A stretch of 49,423 bases of DNA, taken from the NCBI GenBank assembly GCA_016210205.1, contig JACQUO010000033.1:1-49423 (forward strand). Direction: 5' to 3'. The notes beneath the pieces are model-generated. The model made no database searches. It worked only from the letters and a program-made list of their open reading frames with translations, and was not told where the DNA came from. Positions 32,788 through 41,207 of the stretch are shown here, one piece after another. The first letter of the stretch is position 1; each line of letters opens with the position of its first letter. This stretch comes from Chloroflexota bacterium (GTDB lineage: Bacteria > Chloroflexota > Dehalococcoidia > JACQUO01). The position numbers and the translations under genes are program-made.

Positions 32788-35006
32788 AGCCTCTGCACCC
32801 GCACCAGCTCGTGGCCGGGGAGCTGGCGGGCCGGCATCAGCCCTTCGAACTTGGGCAAGGGGACTTTCTTCCCCGTGGGGGTCAGCCTGACCCGGGTGGC
32901 GGCCCAGGCCAGGGCGCCCGTGGCCCCATCGGTCAGCGGGGCCAGGATAGACATGACATTGACCCCGCGGCCCTGGGCATAGCGGCCGGAGTCGGCGTGG
33001 CCCTGGCCCAGGGGGATGGCCACTACCTCCGGCGGGTTCAGGGGATGGAGATAGACCGGGGCCTCCAGACGGCCGTGGGGCGACTCCACCAACACCATGT
33101 CCCCCTCCTCCAGTCCCAGCTCCCGACCCCGGGCCTCGTTCACCTCCACCCAGGTCTGCCAGGCCACCGTGGTCAGGGGGTCCGGGGTGGCCTGGAGCCA
33201 GGGCAGGGGAGCGCCCCGGCCATCGTAGAGGGCCTGACCAGGGAAGGGGATGAGATGGAAGGGGTAGTCCCGCTGGTCTCCCGAGTAGGCCGGCTGAGGG
33301 TCCACCTCCAGGCGGGAAAGGGACAGCGAGGCTGGGGCCGCCGGCTCCTCCTGCCACCAGCCCCCCTGCTGCAGAGCGCCGTGCCAGTAGGCCGCGCCCG
33401 CCGGCGCCCGGACTGAGCCGCCCCGGCCCGCCAGGCTCATGACATCCGCCTGAATCATTTCCGCGAAGGAGGCCCAGGGCAGGGAGTCCTTCAGGCCCAA
33501 GTCCTGGCCCAGGGCCAGGAGGAGAGCGGCGAAGCTGCGGGTATCACCCCGGGGGCGCACCACGGGCTGCTGCAGGCCCAGGGTGGCGAAGCCGGGGCCT
33601 GGGTCGGGCACCTGGCTCCCCCACTCCTCTAAAGGCGCCGGCGTAGGGAGGATGAGGTCGGCCTGGGCCGTGGTGTCGTCCCAGAAGCTGTTGAAGCTCA
33701 CGATGAAGGGGATTTTGTCCAGCGCCCGCGGGAACTCCAGAGACGCCGGCAGCCCATGCCGCGGGTCGGCGCCGCAGACCAGCATCACCTCCACGGGCTG
33801 CCCCGTGCCGGAGATGAGCCCCCGGGCCAGCTCCCGCCATTGGGCCAGGGGGCTGGCCCCGACCCCAGGGAGACCCAGGCCAGCCCCGCCCGGGTTGGGC
33901 CGCAGGCCCCGACTCCCCACCAGGGCATTGAGGGCATAGATGGCCTTGAGGTTGAAGAGGCCGTTGGTGTGGGCGCCGGCGGGGCCACCGCCCAGGGCCA
34001 GGGGGCGTGGGCTCCCGGCGAAGGCCCGGGCCAGGGCCCGGATGTCGGCGCCGGGCACGCCGGTGGCTGCGGCGGCCGGCTCGGGGCGGAAGCGAGCCAG
34101 ACCCCCTTCCCCCAAAGCAGCGGCCAAGGCGCTGGCGGCCGCCTTATCCCCCAGGCCCTCCTCGACCATCACTTGGGCCAGGCTCAAGGCCAGCACTCCC
34201 TCGGCTCCCGGGCGCACGGGGAGCCACCAGTCGGCGTTGGCCCCGGTGAGAGAGAGGTGCGGCTCCACCTGCGCCAGGAGGCTCCGGCGGCCCTCCCCGC
34301 GGAAGCGGCCGTAGGCCCGGGAGAAGCGCACCGGGGAGAGCCAGGTCCCCAGAAAATCCGCCCCGAAGGAGAGGATGAAGTCGGCCTCGTCCAGGGCGAA
34401 ATCGGGGAGAGCCTCCCCCCCGGTGGCATCCTTCCAAGCGGCCCTAAGGGTTGTGTCCTCCAGGGACGCGAAGGCCAGATGGCGAGCCCCATAGGCGGCG
34501 GCGAAGCGCTGCGCTACCAGGGCCTGGTGGCCCTGAAGCGGCCCGGTGGCCAGGAGCACCGAGCCGGCCTTGCCCTCCCCCCGAAGACGGGCCAAGCGCT
34601 GGGCCAAGTCCCTGAGGGCCTCGTCCCAGCCTATCTCTTGATGCTGGCCCGAGCCCCGCCCGCCCATGGCCTTTTGGGGACGGAGGATGCGGTCGGGGTG
34701 ATAGAGTCGCTGCACCGCGGCCTGGCCCCGGGCGCAGAGCTTGCCCTGGTTGACGGGATAGAGGGGGTTGCCCTCGACCTTCACCGCCCGCCCCTCCACC
34801 ACCCGGACCTGGATGCCGCACCCCGCGGGGCACTCCCGGCAGAGGGTGGCATACCAGGCATCGGTCCCCGCCACCAGGTCCTCGGGCAGGCGGGCCGGGC
34901 TCTGGGCTAGGAGCTCGAGCTGGGGGAAGGCGCAGGCGCCCGCCAGGGCCCCCGCGGTGGAGAGGCCCGCGGCCGCCAGGAACTGCCGCCGGCTGATGCG
35001 CGTCAA
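32784..35006 (-). CDS. actB: ACIII subunit ActB1 (molybdopterin-oxidoreductase-like)
   Basis: A 740-residue Tat-exported protein (SRRQFLAAAG signal) of the molybdopterin oxidoreductase superfamily. It corresponds to the N-terminal B1 part of ActB; phrases such as SFGADFLGTWLSPVRF are typical of the ActB/Ttr-like branch and no clear Mo-ligand residue is seen. Unusually for an ACIII B1 domain as I know it, an intact 4Fe-4S motif C-x2-C-x3-C-x27-C is present (C56, C59, C63, C91). The C-terminal Fe-S half is a separate gene downstream. TTG 35006 has AGGAG 6 bases upstream. The TAG stop lies in a repeat terminus. Confidence 0.88.
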   Translation of the reverse strand: MTRISRRQFLAAAGLSTAGALAGACAFPQLELLAQSPARLPEDLVAGTDAWYATLCRECPAGCGIQVRVVEGRAVKVEGNPLYPVNQGKLCARGQAAVQRLYHPDRILRPQKAMGGRGSGQHQEIGWDEALRDLAQRLARLRGEGKAGSVLLATGPLQGHQALVAQRFAAAYGARHLAFASLEDTTLRAAWKDATGGEALPDFALDEADFILSFGADFLGTWLSPVRFSRAYGRFRGEGRRSLLAQVEPHLSLTGANADWWLPVRPGAEGVLALSLAQVMVEEGLGDKAAASALAAALGEGGLARFRPEPAAAATGVPGADIRALARAFAGSPRPLALGGGPAGAHTNGLFNLKAIYALNALVGSRGLRPNPGGAGLGLPGVGASPLAQWRELARGLISGTGQPVEVMLVCGADPRHGLPASLEFPRALDKIPFIVSFNSFWDDTTAQADLILPTPAPLEEWGSQVPDPGPGFATLGLQQPVVRPRGDTRSFAALLLALGQDLGLKDSLPWASFAEMIQADVMSLAGRGGSVRAPAGAAYWHGALQQGGWWQEEPAAPASLSLSRLEVDPQPAYSGDQRDYPFHLIPFPGQALYDGRGAPLPWLQATPDPLTTVAWQTWVEVNEARGRELGLEEGDMVLVESPHGRLEAPVYLHPLNPPEVVAIPLGQGHADSGRYAQGRGVNVMSILAPLTDGATGALAWAATRVRLTPTGKKVPLPKFEGLMPARQLPGHELVRVQRL

Positions 35007-35024
35007 GCTAGCTCCTTATCATCG

Positions 35025-35648
35025 TCAGTAATGGCAGGTGGCGCAGTCGGTGGGACCTCCTGAGGCCCGATGGCAGGAGAGACAGTCCCCCATATTCAGG
35101 GCGCGCACCTGGCGCACCTCGGTCATGGCCTTCACCTCGCCGTGGCAGGTGGCGCAGGTTAGGCCAGCCTGGATATGGGCCCCATGCTGGAAGTGGACAT
35201 GGTCGGGCAGGCGGTGCACCCGAAGCCAGTTGAGGGGCTGCTCTTTTCCCGCCGCCTCGTATAGCGGCTTCAAATTAGGGTTGTCTTTCCCCACCACTTT
35301 GTGGCAGAACATGCACTGCTCCAGGGAAGGATAACTGGCAGCGGCGGCGGTGGCGGCGGTGCGGTGGCAGAAGGTGCACTCTAGCCCCAGCGTCCCGGCA
35401 TGGATGGTGTGGGGGAAAGCCATGGGCTGGGGAGGTAGGGTGGCGGCAGCGGCGCGGAAGCCGAAGAGCGCGGCGAAGAGGGCCGCGGCTCCCAAGACCA
35501 GGACCAGGACGCCCAGGGCCACTGCTTTGGGATGGCGGGTGGCCCCCTGCCAGAGGAGACGGGAGAGGAAAAGGGTCAGCCCCACGGCAATCACCAGGAG
35601 CACGGTGAGAAGGGCCAGGGCGAACTTTAAGGCTCGCCAAAGCAGTCT
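35025..35648 (-). CDS. actA: ACIII subunit ActA (pentaheme cytochrome c)
   Basis: About 207 residues: two N-terminal membrane helices (about 8-32 and 45-68) then an exported domain with five CxxCH heme sites (CTFCH, CMFCH, CATCH, CLSCH, CATCH). That is the ActA pentaheme type, which links the complex to downstream electron carriers. The start is uncertain: ATG 35660 touches its GAGGAG, so GTG 35648, 9 bases from that site, is preferred; a TTG at 35690 would add 14 residues. Confidence 0.88.
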   Translation of the reverse strand, partial: RLLWRALKFALALLTVLLVIAVGLTLFLSRLLWQGATRHPKAVALGVLVLVLGAAALFAALFGFRAAAATLPPQPMAFPHTIHAGTLGLECTFCHRTAATAAAASYPSLEQCMFCHKVVGKDNPNLKPLYEAAGKEQPLNWLRVHRLPDHVHFQHGAHIQAGLTCATCHGEVKAMTEVRQVRALNMGDCLSCHRASGGPTDCATCHY

Positions 35649-35691
35649 CACGCCACCCATCTCCTCAAAGGGCGGCCGGGCCGAGCGCAAC

Positions 35692-35982
35692 TCACTGCCA
35701 GAACCTGGGGTAGAACTCCAGGAGGGCGGGCAAGGCCCTCAGCACCTGTATGAGCAGGAAAACCGCGGCCGCCCCCGCTACTAATGACACCACGCCCAAA
35801 GGCATCTGAAGCCGCAGCCACCCCGGAGAGAGATGCCCGGTGCTCACCAAGGAGGGGAGGATGGCCTGGCCCAAGAGCAAAGAGCCGCCGAAGGTGATGG
35901 TGGCAGGAAGTAAGACCCACAGAAAAATAATAGTGGCCTGCAGGCTATTCCAGCCAGCGGCGCCAAGGATGTCGGGAGCCAT
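35692..35982 (-). CDS. Small two-helix membrane protein at the head of the ACIII operon
   Basis: A 96-residue protein with two or possibly three membrane helices (about 13-35 and 58-80), starting MAPDILGAAGWNSLQ. No family is recognised. ATG 35982 has GAGGAG 8 bases upstream. It is the first gene of the run leading into actA with almost no gap, so it probably belongs to the complex or its assembly (inference). Confidence 0.65.
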   Translation of the reverse strand: MAPDILGAAGWNSLQATIIFLWVLLPATITFGGSLLLGQAILPSLVSTGHLSPGWLRLQMPLGVVSLVAGAAAVFLLIQVLRALPALLEFYPRFWQ

Positions 35983-36189
35983 GTTCAAGCTCCTCTTCCT
36001 GCAGCTCTCGGAAGAGGGTCGCAGGGCGGGTTTCAGACAGAGTCAAAGCAAGGATACAGGGTGTCCCACGGCCCAGTCAAGGCCATCTCTGGCCCTTAAA
36101 AAAACCACTTCCCGTCTTTATTGCTTTTGCCAGGCAGACGCAAGACCCTTGACAAGGGTTAAGGCCCATGACGGAAGAGGGCTGAGGCT

Positions 36190-36490
36190 GTGGGTGACAG
36201 GGAGAACCTTCGCATCCCCTCCAGCCGCTAAGCTCGCCCCAGGGTGCAGGGGACACTGCCCCGCCGGGGGACTGGGGCTTGCTCCTTCGTGCCTGAGCCC
36301 TCCAGGGCGAAGCCTGAGCGAAGCCGAAGGGGTATCCCCAGCGGCCCCCCCCACTACACAGCCCGGGCCGTAATCCCAGGGGAGTCTAGAGGGGCTTCCC
36401 CCTCTGGCGGGGGACTGGGGGTGTCCCCCAGAACTTTTTTCCTTCCCCCTCTCCTGCGGGAGAGGGGGACCGAGGGGGTGAGGTATAGGG
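36190..36490. repeat. GC-rich repeats upstream of the ACIII operon (reverse orientation)
   Basis: Contains GGTGCAGGGGACACTGCCCC and GGCGAAGCCTGAGCGAAGCC. It continues with GGGACTGGGGGTGTCCCCCA, then CCCCCTCTCCTGCGGGAGAG and GAGGGGGTGAGGTATA. The order is the reverse complement of most other copies. It lies in the 608-base gap between the 98-codon gene and the GIY-YIG-like gene. I see no gene in this gap. Confidence 0.6.
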
Positions 36491-36590
36491 CTGCCACCAA
36501 GGCTCATCAGATTTGAGTGCGGCAACACTATTTGGCCCCGTAAGGGCACGGCCTAAGCCGCACCCCTAATTACACACACACCACTAAGTA

Positions 36591-36800
36591 CTAGTTCTTC
36601 TTATAACGCCGCTTACCTCCTGTGCGTTCCCACTTCAACGCGGCGTCTTTTGTGGTTCTACGCCCCACTTGCTTAATCTTCGAACCTGGGTATACGCTTT
36701 GATGCTCTTGCTCCCTCCGGCTTAAGTCATTAGTTATGCCACGATGAACGACCTTGCCACCTTGTTTGAGGTGGTATTTATGAGTATCGCGCTCGGCCAT
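36591..36800 (-). CDS. GIY-YIG-like mini-protein
   Basis: A 69-residue basic protein. HKYHLKQGGKVVHRGITNDL followed by SRREQEHQ resembles the core of GIY-YIG domains (Y-x-L, G-I-T-N-D-L-x-R-R-x-x-E-H), and KQVGRRTTKDAALKWE completes the pattern. It lacks the C-terminal catalytic Glu/Asn part of full nucleases, so nuclease activity is doubtful. AAGGAG lies 8 bases before ATG 36800. Base composition is lower in GC than the neighbours, suggesting recent acquisition. Confidence 0.65.
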   Translation of the reverse strand: MAERDTHKYHLKQGGKVVHRGITNDLSRREQEHQSVYPGSKIKQVGRRTTKDAALKWERTGGKRRYKKN

Positions 36801-36879
36801 CTTGCAACTCCTTAGAAAAAAAATTAACTCCGATTTGTATTCTACTAGACCACTCTTACGTTGTCAATCAACAAGATTT

Positions 36880-37851
36880 TTATCCCCAGAGATGGCAGAC
36901 CACCAGCCGGCCGTCCACCTCCGTGGCCTGGGGCACCACCGTGGGGCAGGGCGCGAAGGCGCGGTGGCAGCGGGGGTGGAAGGGGCAGCCCCCCGGCGGG
37001 TTCATGGGGGAGGGCACCTCACCCCCCAGCAGGATGCGGGGCCAGCGCCGCCGGCCCGCCCTCGGCGGCAGGGCGGCGGAGAGCAGAGCTTCAGTATAGG
37101 GATGCAGGGGGAAGGAGAAAACTTCCTCCTTGCGGGAGAGCTCCACGATTTTCCCCAGATACATCACCGCCACCCGGTTCGCCACATAGCGAATCACCCC
37201 CAGGTCGTGGGCGATGAAGAGGTAGGACAGCCCCAAGTCCTCCTGGAGGTCCTTCATCAGGTTCAGGATTTGGGCCTGGATGGAGAGGTCCAGGGCGCTC
37301 ACCGGCTCGTCGGCCACCAGGAGGCGGGGGCTGGTGGCCAGGGCTCGGGCGATGCCCACCCTCTGCTTCTGGCCCCCGCTGAACTCATGGGGGTAGCGGT
37401 GGATGTGCTCCCGCTCCAGCCCCACCTTGAGGAAGAGCTCCTCCACCCGCTCCCCGCGCTCCTTCCCCACCTGCATCCCGTGGATGAGGAGGGCCTCCCC
37501 CACGGAGTCCCCCACGGTCATCCGGGGGTCCAGTGACGATTGGGGGTCCTGAAAAATCATCTGCACCTGGCGACGGAAGCCCTTCAGCTCCAGCCCCTGC
37601 AGGCGGAAGATGTCCCGACCGCGGAAGAGGGCGTGGCCGGCGGTGGGATGTTCCAGGCGCAGCACCAGACGCCCCAGGGTGGACTTGCCGCAGCCCGACT
37701 CCCCCACTAAGCCCAGGGTCTCCCCCTCCCCGATGGCGAAGGAGACGCCGTCTACCGCCCGCACCACGCCTACGAGAGGTGTGAAGAGCCCGCCCCCCAC
37801 GGGGTAATGCTTCTGGAGTCCCTGAAGCTCCAGCAGGCTGTTAGACGACAC
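36880..37851 (-). CDS. Peptide ABC transporter ATP-binding protein (OppF/DppF type)
   Basis: About 323 residues. Walker A is GESGCGKSTLG, the signature is EFSGGQKQRVGIARAL, Walker B is LLVADEPVSALD, and the C-terminal oligopeptide/dipeptide extension contains CPFHPRCHRAFAPC, a possible Fe-S site. It is the second ATPase of the importer. Start GTG 37851 overlaps the end of the other ATPase gene by 11 bases; longer readings upstream would be out-of-frame shadow sequence. Confidence 0.93.
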   Translation of the reverse strand: MSSNSLLELQGLQKHYPVGGGLFTPLVGVVRAVDGVSFAIGEGETLGLVGESGCGKSTLGRLVLRLEHPTAGHALFRGRDIFRLQGLELKGFRRQVQMIFQDPQSSLDPRMTVGDSVGEALLIHGMQVGKERGERVEELFLKVGLEREHIHRYPHEFSGGQKQRVGIARALATSPRLLVADEPVSALDLSIQAQILNLMKDLQEDLGLSYLFIAHDLGVIRYVANRVAVMYLGKIVELSRKEEVFSFPLHPYTEALLSAALPPRAGRRRWPRILLGGEVPSPMNPPGGCPFHPRCHRAFAPCPTVVPQATEVDGRLVVCHLWG

Positions 37852-38830
37852 GGGCCAGCACCTGCGGATAGAGGAAACAGGCCACCTGTTGTCCGGGGGC
37901 CACCTCCGCCAGCTCGGGCCGGTGGCGGCGGCACACGGGCAGGGCGTAGGGACACCGCGGGGAGAGGAGGCAGCTCTGGGGCGGGTCGATGAGGCTGGGG
38001 GGCTGGCCGGGGATGGTCTTGAGCCGCCCGTCGCCTCCCAAGTCGGGGATGCAGGCCAGGAGGGCCACAGTGTAGGGGTGGCAGGGCCGACGCAGGACTT
38101 GCTCCAGGTCACCCGTCTCGGCCATCCGTCCCCCGTACATGACCACCACTCGGCCCCCCAGCTCCGCCACTGCCCCCAGGTCGTGGCTGATGAAGATAAG
38201 GGACATCTCCCGCTCCTGCCGCAGCCGCTTCAGCAGGTCTAAAATCTGGGCCTTGGTGGTGACATCCAGGGCGGTGGTGGGCTCGTCGGCCACCAGGACT
38301 TCCGGGCCGCAGGAGAGAGCGGCGGCTATCATGGCCCGCTGCTTCATCCCACCGGAGAACTGGTGGGGATAGTCCTGGAGGCGGCGTTCCGGCAGGGGGA
38401 TGCCCACCTGCTGGAGCAGGGAGACGGCCCGGGCCCGGGCCTGCCGGGCTGAAAGGCGCAGGTGCAGGCGCAGGGGCTCCATGATTTGTGCCCCCACGGT
38501 GAGCACCGGGTTCAGGCAGGACTGGGGGTCCTGAAAAATCATGGCCAGGGCCCGCCCCCGCAACCCCCGCAGCCGCGAGGCGGGCGCCGTGAGCAAATCC
38601 TCTCCCCGGTAGCGGGCCTGGCCCCCCAGGATGCGGCCCCCCAGCCCCTGGATGAGGCCCAGCACCGCCAGGGCCGTGGCCGTCTTGCCGCAGCCTGACT
38701 CTCCCACCAGGCACAGGGTCTCCCCCCGGGCCAGGTCGAAGGAGACCCCGTCCACGGCCTTGACCTCACCCCGGATGGTGAAGAAGGAGGCCCGCAGGTC
38801 GCGAACCTCTAGGATGACCTCAGAGGCCAC
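37841..38830 (-). CDS. Peptide ABC transporter ATP-binding protein (OppD/DppD type)
   Basis: About 329 residues. Walker A GESGCGKTATALAV, signature FSGGMKQRAMIAAAL, Walker B VLVADEPTTALD, and the C-terminal SLIDPPQSCLLSPRCPYA extension of the Opp/Dpp family. GTG 38830 starts 3 bases after the permease stop, with GGAGG 8 bases upstream. It pairs with the ATPase gene downstream to energise the importer. Confidence 0.94.
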   Translation of the reverse strand: MASEVILEVRDLRASFFTIRGEVKAVDGVSFDLARGETLCLVGESGCGKTATALAVLGLIQGLGGRILGGQARYRGEDLLTAPASRLRGLRGRALAMIFQDPQSCLNPVLTVGAQIMEPLRLHLRLSARQARARAVSLLQQVGIPLPERRLQDYPHQFSGGMKQRAMIAAALSCGPEVLVADEPTTALDVTTKAQILDLLKRLRQEREMSLIFISHDLGAVAELGGRVVVMYGGRMAETGDLEQVLRRPCHPYTVALLACIPDLGGDGRLKTIPGQPPSLIDPPQSCLLSPRCPYALPVCRRHRPELAEVAPGQQVACFLYPQVLARVV

Positions 38831-38832
38831 CC

Positions 38833-39927
38833 TTAGACCTCCGTCCGGGGGTCGAAGGCGTCCCGCAGCCCGTCCCCGAGGAAGTTGAAGGCCAGCACGG
38901 TGAAGAAGAGCAGCACCCCCGGCTCCACGGCCACCCACCAGGCGGTGTCCAGGGTCTGCTGGCCGGCGTTGAGGACTCGCCCCCAGGAGGCCACAGAGGG
39001 GTCGCCCAGGCCCACGAAGCTCAGGGCCGACTCGGCCAGGATGATGCCGGGGATGGACAGGGTGGCGATGACGATGATGGGACTCATGACATTGGGAATG
39101 AGGTGGCGGAAAATCACCCGGGCCGGGCTGGCCCCCAGGGCCCGGGCCGCCAGGACGAACTCCCGGGTGCGCAGCGACAAGGCCTCGGAGCGCACCAGAC
39201 GCGCCGTGCCCGTCCACCCCGTCAGTCCGATGACGACGATAATCAGGGTGAGGCTGGCGCCATAGAGAAACACGATGAAGATGAGCAGCAGAAAGAAGGG
39301 GAAGGTCATCATGATGTCGGTGAAGCGCATGAGGGCGTTGTCCACCCAGCCCCCGGCGTAGGCGGAGGTCACCCCCAGGACCGCCCCTAAAAACACCGCC
39401 AGCCCCGTGGCCAGGAGGCCCACCTGGAGGGAGACCCCGGCCCCCGAGACCAGCATGGCCAGCATGTCCCGGCCCTTGTCGTCGGTGCCCAGGGGATGCT
39501 CCCAGACGCCCGGCGTCTCCTTAGCGATGAACTGGCCGGCGCTGAGGTCAAAGGTGGACTGGGAGATGGTGAACCCCAGCGGCGGCAGGTTCTTCTCCGG
39601 GAAGTTCACCCTGGTGGGGCTCTGGGTGAAGAAGGGGCCGATGACCGCGAGGAGCACCAGGAAGACGATGAACCAGAGCCCAGCCACCGCCAGGCGGTTG
39701 CGCCGGGTGCGTCGCCAGTAGTGGGCCGTGAGGCGACGGTTGGTGTAGAGGGGCATGGCCCCATAGAGCAGCATCAGGACGCCCAGGAAGGCATAGAAAA
39801 AAGCCAGGGGGGGCAGCAGCGTCAGGCCCAGCCAGCCCTGGGCCAGGCCCACCGCGCCCAAAAGGAGGAGCAGACCCAGCGCCGTGGCGTGGCGCCGGCC
39901 GCCCAGGCGGCTCACCAGAGACTTCAT
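38833..39927 (-). CDS. Peptide ABC transporter permease (DppC type)
   Basis: About 364 residues. An N-terminal pair of membrane helices precedes the usual DppC layout: RRNRLAVAGLWFIVFLVLLA, a periplasmic loop, HPLGTDDKGRDML, then the binding-protein-dependent transport domain with its EAA loop (AARALGASPARVIFRHLIPN). ATG 39927 has AGAGG about 6 bases upstream. A repeat element separates it from the DppB gene on the same strand, so the operon is interrupted but probably still read through. Confidence 0.92.
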   Translation of the reverse strand: MKSLVSRLGGRRHATALGLLLLLGAVGLAQGWLGLTLLPPLAFFYAFLGVLMLLYGAMPLYTNRRLTAHYWRRTRRNRLAVAGLWFIVFLVLLAVIGPFFTQSPTRVNFPEKNLPPLGFTISQSTFDLSAGQFIAKETPGVWEHPLGTDDKGRDMLAMLVSGAGVSLQVGLLATGLAVFLGAVLGVTSAYAGGWVDNALMRFTDIMMTFPFFLLLIFIVFLYGASLTLIIVVIGLTGWTGTARLVRSEALSLRTREFVLAARALGASPARVIFRHLIPNVMSPIIVIATLSIPGIILAESALSFVGLGDPSVASWGRVLNAGQQTLDTAWWVAVEPGVLLFFTVLAFNFLGDGLRDAFDPRTEV

Positions 39928-39957
39928 GAGTCCTCTCAAGGAATCATCCCACCCAGC

Positions 39958-40225
39958 CCAGGGTCGCGTCACCCAAATGAGGATACCTTACAGGCGGCTG
40001 AAAAACACCCCCAAACCCCCTTGAGGGGGTTCAAGGTATCCCCTTCGGGGATGAATTTATATCTGGGGAACACCCCCAAACCCCCGCCAAAGGGACAAGG
40101 CCCCTCTGGACTCCCCCTCTCGTCCGGCTGGCGATGGCGGCACAACCAGGCATCTCCAGCCCCCCGGCGGGGGCTTCACCCCCTGCACCCCAGTATGACA
40201 TCAAAATAACCTGACCGGACACTAG
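39958..40225. repeat. MITE-like repeat inside the peptide-transport operon
   Basis: Left end GGGTCGCGTCACCCAAATGA; right end ATAACCTGACCGGACACTAG (reverse complement CTAGTGTCCGGTCAGG). Inside: AAGGTATCCCCTTCGGGGAT as in the 2131 copy, CTGGGGAACACCCCC, and GCGGGGGCTTCACCCCCTGC. The terminal CTAG (40222-40225) contains the stop codon of dppB. Confidence 0.65.
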
Positions 40226-41184
40226 TCATATCTTATGCGGGGGTCCAGATAGGTATAGAGCACATCGGTTATCAGGTTCACCAGGAGCACCACCAGGGCG
40301 CCGATGAGGGTCACCGCCACCACCACCGGGTAGTCCTGGGCGAAGACGGCGTTGAAGGAGATGCGGCCCAGGCCGGGGATGCCGAAGATGATTTCCGTAA
40401 GATAGGCCCCGCCGAAGACGATGCTCCCCAGGTCAAACATAATGATGGTGACGATGGGCAGCATGGCGTTGCGCAGCACATGCCGGAGGATGACGGTGCG
40501 CTCTGGCACCCCCTTGGACCGGGCGAAGAGGACGAAGTCCTTGCGCAGGTTGTCCAGGGTGGCGGAGCGGGTGTAGCGGGTGTAGCCCGCCATCATCCCC
40601 GTGCTCAGGGTGAGGACCGGCAGCACCAGGGCCTTGAGGTTGTCCAGGGACAGGATGGGCAGGGCGGTGTCATAGTAGGTCTTGAACCAGCCCAGCTTCA
40701 CCGAGAAGATGAGGATGAGCATGATGCCCAGCCAGAAGTTGGGCAGCGCGATGCCCACGAAGGAGAAGAAGGTGGCGATGTAGTCGGCGCGGCTGTATTG
40801 CCGCACGGCGGAATAGACGCCGATGAGGATGCCCAGGAACACGGCCACTATGGTGGCCAGGAGGATGAGCTGGAAGGAGTAGACCCAGTGCCGCCCCAAA
40901 AGCTCCAGGACCGGCATGGAGGTGGAGAGGGACCAGCCCCAGTCGCCCCGCACCAGGCTCCCCACATACTGGAAGTACTGCTCGTGGATGGGGCGGTTCA
41001 GGCCGTAGCGAGCCTCGATGGAGGCGATGACCTGAGAGATGTCCTGGCCCCGGGCGGTGAGGTTCAGGAGATACTTGTCCGCCGGGGAGGAGGGGCTAAG
41101 CCGCAGCAGGACGAAGGTGATGGTGAGCACCCCCCAGGCGATAAGGAGGGTGTAGAGGAGCCGCTTTATGATGTAGCGCCGCAT
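40222..41184 (-). CDS. Peptide ABC transporter permease (DppB type)
   Basis: A 320-residue permease with six helices. It starts with the family phrase MRRYIIKRLLYTLLIAWGVL, has a large external loop (DISQVIASIEARYGLNRPIH) and an EAA loop (ARSKGVPERTVILRHVLRNA). It lies 23 bases after the binding-protein gene. Its TAG stop codon lies in the CTAG end of the adjacent repeat. Confidence 0.94.
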   Translation of the reverse strand: MRRYIIKRLLYTLLIAWGVLTITFVLLRLSPSSPADKYLLNLTARGQDISQVIASIEARYGLNRPIHEQYFQYVGSLVRGDWGWSLSTSMPVLELLGRHWVYSFQLILLATIVAVFLGILIGVYSAVRQYSRADYIATFFSFVGIALPNFWLGIMLILIFSVKLGWFKTYYDTALPILSLDNLKALVLPVLTLSTGMMAGYTRYTRSATLDNLRKDFVLFARSKGVPERTVILRHVLRNAMLPIVTIIMFDLGSIVFGGAYLTEIIFGIPGLGRISFNAVFAQDYPVVVAVTLIGALVVLLVNLITDVLYTYLDPRIRYD

Positions 41185-41207
41185 CCTGCCCTTAGGCCCT
41201 CTTGGGC

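Noticed and set aside
37852-39217. Long N-terminal extensions of the two transport ATPases
   Set aside because: Both extensions are out-of-frame readings of the upstream gene; proper starts are GTG 37851 and GTG 38830.
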